Source: CAVXGU01 sp963761615 (GTDB lineage Bacteria > Acidobacteriota > Vicinamibacteria > Vicinamibacterales > CAVVIG01). From it: a DNA stretch of 64,000 nt. The stretch is taken from the NCBI GenBank assembly GCA_963761615.1, contig CAVXGU010000003.1, positions 434,001 through 498,000 on the forward strand, written 5' to 3'. The position numbers were made by a program, and so were the translations under genes. Below the pieces are notes generated by a model. The model was given only the letters and a program-made list of their open reading frames with translations. It ran no database searches and was not told where the DNA came from. Position 1 is the first letter of the stretch; every line of letters starts with the position of its first letter. Below, in pieces: positions 1 through 10,901 of this stretch.

Positions 1-247
1 CGTTCTTGTCGCCGCCGGGCGTCAGGTTCCGCTGCACGAGGCGGATGGCGTGCTGGGTCAGCTCGCGGCTGTACTCCCCGGCCCGGGTCCAGTCGGCGTA
101 GGCGATCTTGGTGACCACCTCGCCCCGTTCCTTGATGGCCTCGAGGACGGTGCCGGCGTCGAAGTGCTCGTGCAGGGTGGTGCGAACGCCGATCTCGATG
201 TTGTCGAAGTCGATGAAGACGGCGATGTTCAGTCGGTCTTGAGCCAA
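1..247 (-). CDS. NYN-domain (LabA/DUF88-like) protein, 5' part only
   Basis: The reading frame runs off the left edge, so only about 82 N-terminal residues are visible. It opens with LNIAVFIDFDNIEIG, the usual first beta strand and acidic cluster of NYN/LabA (DUF88) proteins, a PIN-like fold with predicted metal-dependent RNase activity. The start chosen is TTG at 247 because AAAGGA lies about 7 nt upstream of it; no ATG in frame competes. It is transcribed in the same direction as the downstream-lying topoisomerase gene, which ends 62 nt before it. The C-terminal domain, which would tell LabA-type from OST-HTH-type proteins, is outside the window. Confidence 0.75.
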   Translation of the reverse strand, partial: MAQDRLNIAVFIDFDNIEIGVRTTLHEHFDAGTVLEAIKERGEVVTKIAYADWTRAGEYSRELTQHAIRLVQRNLTPGGDKN

Positions 248-308
248 ATGAAATCCTTTCGGTCTCATTGTACTAGCGAGCCGGAGCGTTTCGCCACGTG
301 GGGCGTTC

Positions 309-2732
309 CTACTTCGGCTCGGGCGCCCCGGAGAGGGGCGCGGGCGCCTCGGGGGCGGACGGGATCACGCGGGTGAACTGGCCCCGCTGCAGGAGCTCGC
401 GACCCTTGCCGCCGCGCCCGGTGACCTCGTACTTCGCCGTGCTGATGGTCTGTTCGGCGCCGCGGGTCGTCTCGACCGTCAGCAGGTCCCGGTCGCCGGT
501 CGACGCGACGAAGCCGAGCACGCGGTCGTCCTTTCCGAGCTTGATGAGCAGGACGCCCTTGCCCGGGCCCGACAGGAAGTTGACGTCCTCGGCGCGGGAA
601 AGCATGGCCCGGCCCGCGGCCGTGGCGGCGATCAGGACCTCGTCGCCCGTGGACCGCTCCACGCCGAGCACCTCGGCGCCCTTGGCCGGCTTCGCGAACC
701 GCCGCCCGGCGCGCGTGCTCGGCTCCACGAACCCGTCGAGGCCGAAGCGCAGGGCGTAGCCGTCGCTCGTCACGGCGACGGCGTGCACCGGCGCGGGCTC
801 CCCGGCCCGCTTCGGCGCGATGGCCCCCGAGGCGCGGGGGTCCAGGCTCATCGCCGCGACGATCCGTTCCCCGTCGTGCAGCTTGAACTGCTTCTGGATC
901 GGCTCGCCGTAGCCGGTCGAGGCCGGCACGTCGATGATCCGGGACGTGTAGGCGGCGCCGAAGTTCGAGAAGAACACGCAGGTCGCACGCGTGCTGCCGG
1001 CGAAGGCCGCGAGCACCGCGTCCCCCTCGCGCAGGCGGGTGGTCGAGAGGTCCTTGACCTCCTTCTGGCGCTTCACCCAGCCGTCGCGGGACACGATCAC
1101 GACGTTGTCCTCCTCGACGATGAAGTCGTCGGCGGTGTACTCGACCTCGTCGCGGTCGCTCGCGATGAGCGTGCGCCGTCTGTCGGCCTTCGGGTCGGCG
1201 TAGGTCTTCCGGATCTCCTCGAGCTCCTCCCGGACGAGCGCCCACCGGCTCGCCTCGTCGCGGAGCAGGGCGCCGATCTGGCGGGCCCGCTTCCGCTTGT
1301 CCTCGAGCTCGGTGCGGATGACGAGGATCTCGAGGCGCGCCAGGCGGTAGATCTTCAGCTCGAGGATCGCGTCGGTCTGGTCGGCGTCCAGGTCGAACCG
1401 CTTCATGATCGTCTGGGCGGCGTCCGCCTTGCCGTCCGACTTGCGGATGATCCGGATGATCTCGTCGAGCGCGTCGAAGACCGTCGCGAAGCCCTCGAGG
1501 ATGTGGATGCGCTTCCGGAGGGCCGCCAGCTCGTGCTCGAGCCGCCGCGTCACCACGTCGAGGCGGAAGTGCAGGAAGTGCCAGAGGATCGACTTCAGGT
1601 CGAGCCGCTCCGGACGGCCGACGTCGGCCTGCTCGGTCGGAATCAGGCAGGTCAGGTTGACGGCGACGTTGATCTGGAGGGGCGTGTGCTTGAAGAGGTA
1701 CGCCATGATCATCTTCTCGTCGGCGTCCTTCTTCATCTCGATCGCGACGCGCACGTCCTCGGTGGAGAGGTCCTTGACGTCCAGGAGCTGCGGGAGCTTG
1801 CGGCTCAGCACGACCTCCGCGATCCGCTCGACCAGCTGCGCCTTGTTCACCGTGTAGGGAATGCTCTCGATGTAGATTGTCTTGGTCGCGCGCGCCTCGG
1901 GGCCGATGTCCCACGTGCCGCGGAGACGGATCGAGCCCGACCCGGTCCGGTAGATCTCGCGCAGCTCCTCGGGCGAGTTGAGGATCTGGCCGCCGGTGGG
2001 GAAGTCGGGGCCCTTGATGATCCGGCAGAGCTGCGTGTTGCCGGTATCCTCGTTGTCCAGCAGCTTGACGAGCGCCGCGCACACCTCCCCGAGGTTGTGC
2101 GGCGGCACGTTGGTCGCCATGCCGACGGCGATCCCGGTGGCGCCGTTCACCAGCAGGTTCGGGATCCGCGCCGGCAGGACGACCGGCTCGGTCTTCGTCC
2201 CGTCGTAGTTCGGACGGAAGGGGACCGTGTCCTGATCGATCTCGGCGAGCATCTCGTCGCTCAGCCGCGCCAGACGGCACTCGGTGTAGCGCATCGCCGC
2301 CGCCGCGTCGCCGTCGAGCGAGCCGAAGTTGCCGGAGCCGTCCACCAGCGGATAGCGCAGCGAGAACGGCTGGGCCATGCGCACCAGCGTCTCGTAGAGC
2401 GCGGCGTCGCCGTGGGGATGGAAGCTGCCCATCACGTCGCCCACCACCTTCGCGCACTTGCGGTGTTTCGCGTCGGCGGTGAGGTTCTGCTGCCACATCG
2501 TGTACAGAATGCGGCGCTGCACCGGCTTCAGCCCGTCGCGGACGTCGGGAAGCGCGCGCGCGGTGATGACCGAGAGCGCGTAGTTCAGGTAGCGCGCCTG
2601 CGCCGCTTCGTGGAGGGCGACGGTGCTCGTCGAGCCGCCCCCGCCCGGGGGCGTGGGAGGAGCCGTCGCGCCGTGTTCGTGTGTCTCCAGACTGTCGAAG
2701 AGCGACTGCGGGCGGGGCTTCCGCTTAGCCAC
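309..2732 (-). CDS. parC: DNA topoisomerase IV subunit A / GyrA-family type IIA topoisomerase
   Basis: An 807-residue type IIA topoisomerase A subunit, which cuts and passes duplex DNA together with a ParE/GyrB ATPase subunit not present here. The catalytic tyrosine is Tyr149 in AAAMRYTE. The winged-helix DNA-gate region is strongly conserved (residues 40-160), followed by the coiled-coil and tower region and a C-terminal beta-pinwheel of about 270 residues. The C-terminus contains GRGGKG, reminiscent of a GyrA box but placed in the last blade, so ParC versus GyrA is not settled from sequence alone. Residues corresponding to E. coli GyrA Ser83 and Asp87 are Ala110 and Glu114. The start is GTG at 2732; the first 35 residues are a disordered Pro/Gly-rich tail. 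It is divergent from the receptor gene at 2896. Confidence 0.88.
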   Translation of the reverse strand: MAKRKPRPQSLFDSLETHEHGATAPPTPPGGGGSTSTVALHEAAQARYLNYALSVITARALPDVRDGLKPVQRRILYTMWQQNLTADAKHRKCAKVVGDVMGSFHPHGDAALYETLVRMAQPFSLRYPLVDGSGNFGSLDGDAAAAMRYTECRLARLSDEMLAEIDQDTVPFRPNYDGTKTEPVVLPARIPNLLVNGATGIAVGMATNVPPHNLGEVCAALVKLLDNEDTGNTQLCRIIKGPDFPTGGQILNSPEELREIYRTGSGSIRLRGTWDIGPEARATKTIYIESIPYTVNKAQLVERIAEVVLSRKLPQLLDVKDLSTEDVRVAIEMKKDADEKMIMAYLFKHTPLQINVAVNLTCLIPTEQADVGRPERLDLKSILWHFLHFRLDVVTRRLEHELAALRKRIHILEGFATVFDALDEIIRIIRKSDGKADAAQTIMKRFDLDADQTDAILELKIYRLARLEILVIRTELEDKRKRARQIGALLRDEASRWALVREELEEIRKTYADPKADRRRTLIASDRDEVEYTADDFIVEEDNVVIVSRDGWVKRQKEVKDLSTTRLREGDAVLAAFAGSTRATCVFFSNFGAAYTSRIIDVPASTGYGEPIQKQFKLHDGERIVAAMSLDPRASGAIAPKRAGEPAPVHAVAVTSDGYALRFGLDGFVEPSTRAGRRFAKPAKGAEVLGVERSTGDEVLIAATAAGRAMLSRAEDVNFLSGPGKGVLLIKLGKDDRVLGFVASTGDRDLLTVETTRGAEQTISTAKYEVTGRGGKGRELLQRGQFTRVIPSAPEAPAPLSGAPEPK

Positions 2733-2895
2733 GGGGGCCGGACTCGTAAGGAATCGACATCGGTCCCAGTAGTATGCACCGACCGGTCAAGTCACAGTCT
2801 TTTCTCGATGGCCCGCGAGACGGCAGACGTCATGCTAGGAGGACGGCGGGCGTAATCCCGAAGAGAGAGTGCGCGCGCCGCGCGGGAGGCACGAC

Positions 2896-5800
2896 GTGAC
2901 CGTTCGAGGAGTGAGCGCGTTCATCGCCCTGGCTGCGGCCGTGATCTGCGGGGGCGTGGTCATGGCGCAGGACCGCCCGCCCGCATCGCCGCCGGCTCGG
3001 GCCGATCTCTGCCGCGTGGAGGGGACGGTGCGCAGCGGTGCCACGGCCCTGCCGGGCGCCTCCGTCGTCGTGCGTGCCGGGGGCGCCGTCAAGGCGGCGA
3101 CGTCCACCGATCTGGGCGGGCGCTACACGATCCTCTTCACGCCAGGCTCGACCTTCCACCTGTCGGTCGACCTCACGGGCTTCGCCGGCGTCGCGCGCGA
3201 CCTGACGCTCGGCGCGCCGCCGTGCGGACAGACGGTCGACTTCCAGCTCGCGTTGCAGCGTCCGTCGATCCCCGCGTCGACCGGGGTCGCCTCCGCCCCG
3301 GCGGCGGGCGGGCGCGGCGGAGCGGGCCGCGGGGGGGGCGGACGGGGCGGCGCGCCCGGCGCCGACGCACGCGGCGGCCAGGGCCGGCCGGGCTTCCAGA
3401 CCCTCACCGTCGAGGCGAACAGCGACGCGCCACAAACACCGGATACGGCGGACGCCGCCGCGGACTCCGCCGGCCTCTCGCAGTTGCTGCCGCCGGGATT
3501 TTCGCTGCAGGGTGCCCAGGCGGACGCCATCGCCATCAATGGCGCCAGCGGCGCGACCAATCTCGACCGCGGCTCGATGAACGATCGTCTGCAGGCCATC
3601 AATCTGGGCGAGATCAATCCGGTGACCGGGCAACTCGCCGGCGGACCCGGTGGTCCGGAAGGCCCCGGCGGACCGCTCGGCGCGGGCGGCGGGCGCGGCG
3701 GACCGGGCGGGTTCGGCGGCGGACGCGGGGGATTCGGTCCCGGCGGCCGGGGCGGCTTCCTCGGGGGCCGGGGCATGCGCGGCCAGAGCCCGTACCAGGG
3801 GTCGGCGACGTATTCCTTCGGGGGATCGGCGCTGGACAGCGCGCCGTATCAGCTTCGCTCCGACGTGCCGGTCACGCAGCCGCAGTTCGCGAAGAACACG
3901 TTCGGCGGGACCGTCGGCGGGCCCCTGCGTCTGCCGGGTCTGTACGCGGACGCGAGCCAGCGCACGAACTTCCAGCTGAACTACACGGGAAACCGCTCGA
4001 ACAACGTCTTCGACCAGTACGCGACGGTTCCCACCGACGCCGAGCGCGCCGGCGACTTCTCGGCGAGTCCGGTCCAGCTGATCGATCCGGCGACGGGCGA
4101 GCCGTTCGCGAACAACCAGATTCCCGCCGGGCAGATCGATCCGACGTCGGCGGCGCTCCTGCAGTACCTCCCGGCGCCGAACCTGCCGGGAACGACGCAG
4201 AACTACCACGTCTCGACGACGGCGCGCTCCTCGTCGGAAGCGCTGAGCCTGCGCGTCGTGCAGAACCTGTCGGCGAACCCGCAGGCCGGCCGCGGCGGGC
4301 GCGGCGGACGGGGCGGAGGGTTCGGGGGCTTCGCCGGGCGGGGCGGACCCGGCGGCCGCGGCGGTCCGCCGGCCGTGCAGGGCACCAACATCGTGCTCTC
4401 GGGTCAGCTGCAGTACCGGCGGAACACGACGCAGAACCTGAACGTGTTTCCGGATCTCGGGACGACGACGACGAACACGAGCCTGGCGGCGCCGATCTCG
4501 CTCAACATCCGGCACGCGCGGTCGGTCCACAACGTCACGGTCAACCTCGCGCGCACGGGCACCGAGACGACCAACGCGTTCGCCAACGTCGACAACGTGA
4601 GCGGGCTCGCCGGGATCCAGTATCCGGGGACGACCGACCCGCTGAACTGGGGCGTGCCGAACCTCGCGTTCTCCGGCTTCACGGGCGTGCGCAGCGGCGC
4701 AGCCACGGCGCGGCACGACGACCGCCTCACGGCGGGCTACACGTGGATGTTCCCGCGCGGTCGCCACCGGCTCCGGATCGGCGGCGAGTATCGGCTCGAC
4801 GAGACGACGAGCGACATCAACGCGAACGCGCGCGGCACCTTCACCTTCACGGGGCTGTACTCGTCGGGAACGACCCTCGACACGGGCGGCGCCGATTTCG
4901 CCGACTTCCTCCTGGGTCTGCCCGCCCAGGCGACGCTGCAGGTCGGCAGCACGTCGCACCTGCGGCAGCACGCCTTCACCGGATTCGTGGAGGACAACTG
5001 GCAGGCGCGCGGCAACCTGACGCTCAATCTGGGCCTGCGGTACGACCTCGCGCTGCCCTACGTCGAAGTGAACGGGCGCATGGCGAACCTCGACGCGTCG
5101 CCCGATTTCTCGGTGGTGGCGCCGGTGCTGCCGGGCGCGACCGGGACGTACGAGGGTGCGTTCCCGGCCGGGTTGTTGAACACGGACGCGAACAACCTCG
5201 AGCCGAGGGTCGGACTCGCGTATCGGCTCGGCCCGGGCACGATTCTCCGCGGCGGCTACGGGATTACCTACAACAGCGGGTCGTACGCCTCGATCGCGCG
5301 CGAGCTGTCGGGGCAGCCGCCCTTCGCCGACACGGAGACCGTGACCGGCGACGGGACCGAGCCGCTCACCCTGGCCGAGGCGCTGCTCTCGCCGGGGTCG
5401 ACCACGACCAACAACTGGGGCGTGGCGAAGGACTACGCGCTCGGCCGGATTCAGACGTGGAACGCCACGCTGACGCGCAACCTGACCGCCAACTGGATGG
5501 TGCAGGCGGGGTACACCGGCATCAAGGGCAGCAACCTCGACGTCCTGCGAGCGCCGGGCCTGGGTCCGGGCGACACGCCGGCGTCGGGCACGCAGCCGTT
5601 CATCTGGGAGTCGTCGGGCGGCCGGTCGCTGATGAACGGCGGGACGTTCCAGATCCGGCGCCGCCTGGCCAACGGCTACAGCGGGGGCGTCTCGTACACC
5701 CTCGCCAAGTCGATGGACGACGCCTCGTCGCTCGGCGCCGGCGGCGCCGTGGTCGCGCAGAACGACAAGGACCTCGCCGCCGAATGGGGGCCGTCGAACT

Positions 5801-6348
5801 TCGACCGGCGCCACCAGGTGGCCGCCGACCTGTACCTGGAGCTGCCGTGGGGTCCGAACCGGCACTGGCTGAAGGACGGCGGCACGCTCGCGGATCTGTT
5901 CGGCGAGTGGTCGGCGCGGTTCACGCTGACGCTGCAGTCGGGGACGCCGCTGACCGCGCGCGTGCTCGGCGCCGCCAGCGATCTCCTCCGCGGCGTCAAC
6001 GGGTCGCTGCGCGCGGACTACACGGGTCAGTCGATCGCGCTGCCCGACCCGACGGTCGACGAGTACTTCAACGTGTCGGCCTTCGCGGCGCCCGTCCCGG
6101 GAGCCTTCGGCGACTCGTCGCGCAACATGATCGTCGGTCCCGGCGCGCACCAGCTCGACGGGATGCTGCAGCGCGACCTGCGGATCGGCGGGACGCGCGC
6201 GCTGACGATCCAGATCAACGCGCTGAACCTGCTCAACACCGTGCAGTGGGCGGCGGTCGACACGAACATCAATTCTCCGACGTTCGGACAGGTGCTGTCG
6301 GCCCGTCCGATGCGGACGGTCACGATCACCGCCAGACTCAGGTTCTGA
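2896..6348 (+). CDS. TonB-dependent receptor (Oar-like) with N-terminal carboxypeptidase-regulatory domain and Gly/Arg-rich insertions
   Basis: A large outer-membrane protein of about 1150 residues. A signal peptide ending near VVMAQ is followed by a carboxypeptidase-regulatory-like Ig-fold domain (about residues 40-120: VEGTVRSG, PGASVVV, GGRYTI), a plug-like region and a long C-terminal beta barrel ending in Phe (TARLRF), the usual Bam recognition end. Three Gly/Arg-rich low-complexity stretches interrupt it, around 3310-3370, 3645-3780 and 4285-4370. I chose GTG at 2896 because GGGAGG (2884-2889) is 6 nt upstream; a GTG at 2869 and one at 2911 are alternatives. The stop is one nucleotide before the next ATG, so the VWFA gene is translationally coupled. 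Family knowledge suggests uptake or surface binding of large substrates; the ligand is unknown. Confidence 0.85.
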   Translation: MTVRGVSAFIALAAAVICGGVVMAQDRPPASPPARADLCRVEGTVRSGATALPGASVVVRAGGAVKAATSTDLGGRYTILFTPGSTFHLSVDLTGFAGVARDLTLGAPPCGQTVDFQLALQRPSIPASTGVASAPAAGGRGGAGRGGGGRGGAPGADARGGQGRPGFQTLTVEANSDAPQTPDTADAAADSAGLSQLLPPGFSLQGAQADAIAINGASGATNLDRGSMNDRLQAINLGEINPVTGQLAGGPGGPEGPGGPLGAGGGRGGPGGFGGGRGGFGPGGRGGFLGGRGMRGQSPYQGSATYSFGGSALDSAPYQLRSDVPVTQPQFAKNTFGGTVGGPLRLPGLYADASQRTNFQLNYTGNRSNNVFDQYATVPTDAERAGDFSASPVQLIDPATGEPFANNQIPAGQIDPTSAALLQYLPAPNLPGTTQNYHVSTTARSSSEALSLRVVQNLSANPQAGRGGRGGRGGGFGGFAGRGGPGGRGGPPAVQGTNIVLSGQLQYRRNTTQNLNVFPDLGTTTTNTSLAAPISLNIRHARSVHNVTVNLARTGTETTNAFANVDNVSGLAGIQYPGTTDPLNWGVPNLAFSGFTGVRSGAATARHDDRLTAGYTWMFPRGRHRLRIGGEYRLDETTSDINANARGTFTFTGLYSSGTTLDTGGADFADFLLGLPAQATLQVGSTSHLRQHAFTGFVEDNWQARGNLTLNLGLRYDLALPYVEVNGRMANLDASPDFSVVAPVLPGATGTYEGAFPAGLLNTDANNLEPRVGLAYRLGPGTILRGGYGITYNSGSYASIARELSGQPPFADTETVTGDGTEPLTLAEALLSPGSTTTNNWGVAKDYALGRIQTWNATLTRNLTANWMVQAGYTGIKGSNLDVLRAPGLGPGDTPASGTQPFIWESSGGRSLMNGGTFQIRRRLANGYSGGVSYTLAKSMDDASSLGAGGAVVAQNDKDLAAEWGPSNFDRRHQVAADLYLELPWGPNRHWLKDGGTLADLFGEWSARFTLTLQSGTPLTARVLGAASDLLRGVNGSLRADYTGQSIALPDPTVDEYFNVSAFAAPVPGAFGDSSRNMIVGPGAHQLDGMLQRDLRIGGTRALTIQINALNLLNTVQWAAVDTNINSPTFGQVLSARPMRTVTITARLRF

Positions 6349-6349
6349 C

Positions 6350-8455
6350 ATGCGCCGCCGACTCCCCGTTCTGCTCACGATCCTCGGCCTCGTCGCCACC
6401 GGGGCGCTGGACGCCCAGCAGCCGGCGCCTTCCGCGCCATCGGCCGCCGTGTTCCGCAGCAGCGTCAACCTCGTGCTCGTCGACGTCGTCGTGCGCGACA
6501 AGACGGGCGCCGTCGTGAAGGGGCTGACCGCCGACGACTTCGAGCTGACCGAGGACGGTGTCCGCCAGCAGATCCAGTCGTTCGCGTTCGAGCAGGTCCG
6601 GAATACGGCTCCGACCGTCGAGACGGCGTCGACGCTCGCCGCGCTCGCGGGCGCGGGCGGCAACGCGGCCGCGGGGACGGCGGCGGCGCCGGCGGCAGGC
6701 GCCGCGCCGGCGACGGACGCGCCGACCCATCCGCTCACGGAGGAGGACGTCGCCGGCCACCGGCTGCTCGCGCTGGTCTTCGACACGAGCTCCATGCAGC
6801 CCGAGGACGTCCAGCAGGCCGTGGATGCCGCATCGAAGTGGGTGAACGAGCAGATGACGCCGGCGGACCTGGTGGCCGTTGCCGCGATCGGCTCGAGCCT
6901 CCAGGTGCTGACCGACTTCACCAACAGCCGGGACCGGCTGCGCGCGACGCTGTCGGCGTTCGCGGCGACCGACGGCACGGCGTTCGAGGCCGTCGACGCG
7001 TCCACCGCGAGCACCGACGATGCGGCGCAGTCGGCGACCGACGACTCGACGGCCGTCGACGCGAGCGCGCAGGAGCTCGACACGTTCAACAACGACGTGC
7101 GCCTGCGCGCGCTCAAGACGCTCGCCGAGGCGCTGCAGCCGATCCGCCAGAAGAAGGCCATCATCTATTTCAGCTCCGGCATGCAGCGGAGCGGCACCGA
7201 CAACCAGGTCGAGCTCCGCGCCGCCGTGAACGCGGCGGTCAAGGCGAACGTCGCGATCTATCCCGTCGACGCGCGGGGGCTGCAGGCCGTGGTGCCCTTC
7301 GGCAGCGCGCGGCAGGGGGGGCGCGGCGGCCTGTCCGCGTTCACCGGGAGCGCGATGGCGGGCCAGTTCAACACGCTCTTCGCCGAGCAGGAGACGCTGA
7401 CCTCGCTGGCGTCCGACACCGGCGGGACGGCGTTCACCGACACCAACGACTTCGGAGAGGCGTTCACCAAGGTCGAGCGTGACATCTCGTCCTACTACAT
7501 CCTCGGGTTCGCGAGCACGAATCCGGCCCAGGACGGGCGCTACCGGCGGATCGCGGTCAAGCTGCGCGCCCATCCGGGCCTCAAGGTGGAGGCGAAGGAC
7601 GGCTACTACGCCGAACGCGACTTCGCGCACACCGCCAGGCAGGACCGCGAACAGCAGCTCCAGGAGCAGCTGGCGACGCCCATCGGCGCGACCGACGTGC
7701 CCCTGTTCGTGACCGCCGGCTGGTTCCGCCTCGCGCCGGATCGGTACTTCGTTCCGATCTCGCTCGCGGTGCCGGGGTCGGCGGTCCCGGCGTCCAGGGA
7801 CCAGACCACCCTCGACGTGGCGGGGTTCATCCGGGACGAGCGCGGCTTTCCGGTAGGGCGCATTCGCGACACGGTCACGGTGCCGCCGGCGAGCGCCGGC
7901 ACGCTGGCGTCGCGCCAGGTCCTGTACCAGACGAGCGTCACGCTGCCGCCCGGCCGCTTCTCGGTGAAGGTCGTCGTGCGCGAGAACGCCGACGGCCTGA
8001 TGGGCACGTTCGAGACGCCGATCGTGGTGCCGGACCTGAAGCAGGCGCCGTTGAAGGTGAGCTCGGTCGTCCTGAGCACCCAGCTCGAGACCGTGAAGGC
8101 CAGGAAGACCGCCGACCCGCTGATTCACGACGGCGTGGAGCTCGTCCCGAACCTCACCCACATCGTCGGCCACGACCAGACGCTGTACTTCTACTACGAG
8201 GTGTACGACCCGGCAGAGTCGGGTGGCGCGGCGCAGATCCGGACGAGTCTGGCGTTCTACCGGGGGAAGGTGAAGGTGTTCGAGACGCCGATCGTGGACC
8301 GGACGAGCGTGGACGCCGCGCGCCACGTCGCGGCGTTCCAGCTCGAGATCCCGGCCGGGAGCCTGAAGCCGGGGTTCTATACCTGCCAGGTGAATCTGAT
8401 CGACGAGGTCGCGGCGAAGTTCACGTTCCCGCGCCTCGAGCTGTACGTGCGCTGA
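6350..8455 (+). CDS. VWFA domain protein of the acidobacterial type (TIGR03436-like)
   Basis: A 701-residue exported protein: signal peptide (LLTILGLVATGALDAQ), then the characteristic NLVLVDVVVRDKTGAVVKGL segment and a DDFELTEDG motif typical of acidobacterial VWFA-related proteins, then a von Willebrand A domain (about residues 140-380). The metal site reads FDTSSM, so the DxSxS MIDAS motif is incomplete, with Met at the last Ser. An Ala-rich linker lies around residues 100-125. The C-terminal 300 residues have no domain I recognise, though beta-rich segments are visible. It begins one nucleotide after the TonB receptor stop, so the pair is almost certainly one operon; a periplasmic or surface-attached partner of the receptor is an inference. 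Confidence 0.85.
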   Translation: MRRRLPVLLTILGLVATGALDAQQPAPSAPSAAVFRSSVNLVLVDVVVRDKTGAVVKGLTADDFELTEDGVRQQIQSFAFEQVRNTAPTVETASTLAALAGAGGNAAAGTAAAPAAGAAPATDAPTHPLTEEDVAGHRLLALVFDTSSMQPEDVQQAVDAASKWVNEQMTPADLVAVAAIGSSLQVLTDFTNSRDRLRATLSAFAATDGTAFEAVDASTASTDDAAQSATDDSTAVDASAQELDTFNNDVRLRALKTLAEALQPIRQKKAIIYFSSGMQRSGTDNQVELRAAVNAAVKANVAIYPVDARGLQAVVPFGSARQGGRGGLSAFTGSAMAGQFNTLFAEQETLTSLASDTGGTAFTDTNDFGEAFTKVERDISSYYILGFASTNPAQDGRYRRIAVKLRAHPGLKVEAKDGYYAERDFAHTARQDREQQLQEQLATPIGATDVPLFVTAGWFRLAPDRYFVPISLAVPGSAVPASRDQTTLDVAGFIRDERGFPVGRIRDTVTVPPASAGTLASRQVLYQTSVTLPPGRFSVKVVVRENADGLMGTFETPIVVPDLKQAPLKVSSVVLSTQLETVKARKTADPLIHDGVELVPNLTHIVGHDQTLYFYYEVYDPAESGGAAQIRTSLAFYRGKVKVFETPIVDRTSVDAARHVAAFQLEIPAGSLKPGFYTCQVNLIDEVAAKFTFPRLELYVR

Positions 8456-8470
8456 AAAGGGCGCCGGGCG

Positions 8471-8503
8471 CCAGGCCCCGGGCACCTGGTGCCCGGGGCC
8501 TGG
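8471..8503. repeat. perfect palindromic element (15-bp arms, 3-nt loop) between convergent genes
   Basis: The left arm at 8471-8485 and right arm at 8489-8503 are perfect reverse complements around CTG. There is no T-tract on either side, so it is not a classical intrinsic terminator, although it sits exactly between two convergent genes and could end both transcripts. Its core CCGGGCACCTGGTGCCCGG recurs nearly unchanged at 27411-27429, suggesting a dispersed REP-like family. Confidence 0.8.
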
Positions 8504-8522
8504 TACGTGGCACCCTATCCAG

Positions 8523-10698
<2,176 letters not shown>

Positions 10699-10796
10699 CG
10701 CGTCCCCCTTCGTCGTGTGTGTGGAATCGTCAGAAGTGTGGATTCCGATTAGGACTGCGCATGATAACGCGCATACGATCGATTCTGCATTATCGC

Positions 10797-10816
10797 GCAT
10801 TTCGTGCACGAAATGC
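10797..10816. promoter_or_regulatory. 20-bp perfect palindrome upstream of glnN, possible operator
   Basis: GCATTTCGTGCACGAAATGC is its own reverse complement over all 20 bases. It lies about 100 bp before the glnN start and about 85 bp past the Nudix gene stop, in a comparatively AT-rich stretch that also contains GATAAT on the glnN strand. A dimeric repressor or activator site controlling glnN is plausible; no cognate regulator gene is adjacent. Confidence 0.5.
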
Positions 10817-10901
10817 AGAAAAGCGGCGTCAGTCAGGCGTCCAGATCGTCATCGATTGCATCCTGCAGCGCGCGCCGTGCCTGATCGACACGAAATCAGG
10901 A

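Noticed and set aside
783..2855. 690-residue plus-strand ORF
   Set aside because: Antisense of parC, whose motifs and catalytic Tyr are intact on the other strand.
2830..7164. 1444-residue minus-strand ORF
   Set aside because: It is the antisense shadow of the TonB receptor and the VWFA gene. Composition is dominated by Arg/Ala/Gly-type codons expected from reverse reading of GC-rich genes and no domain is recognisable.
8471..8503. Classical rho-independent terminator
   Set aside because: Stem is strong but there is no T-tract on either strand, and the same core recurs elsewhere.
10741..10800. Sigma-54 promoter upstream of glnN
   Set aside because: No GG-N10-GC arrangement (-24/-12) fits; only a GATAAT-like hexamer was found.
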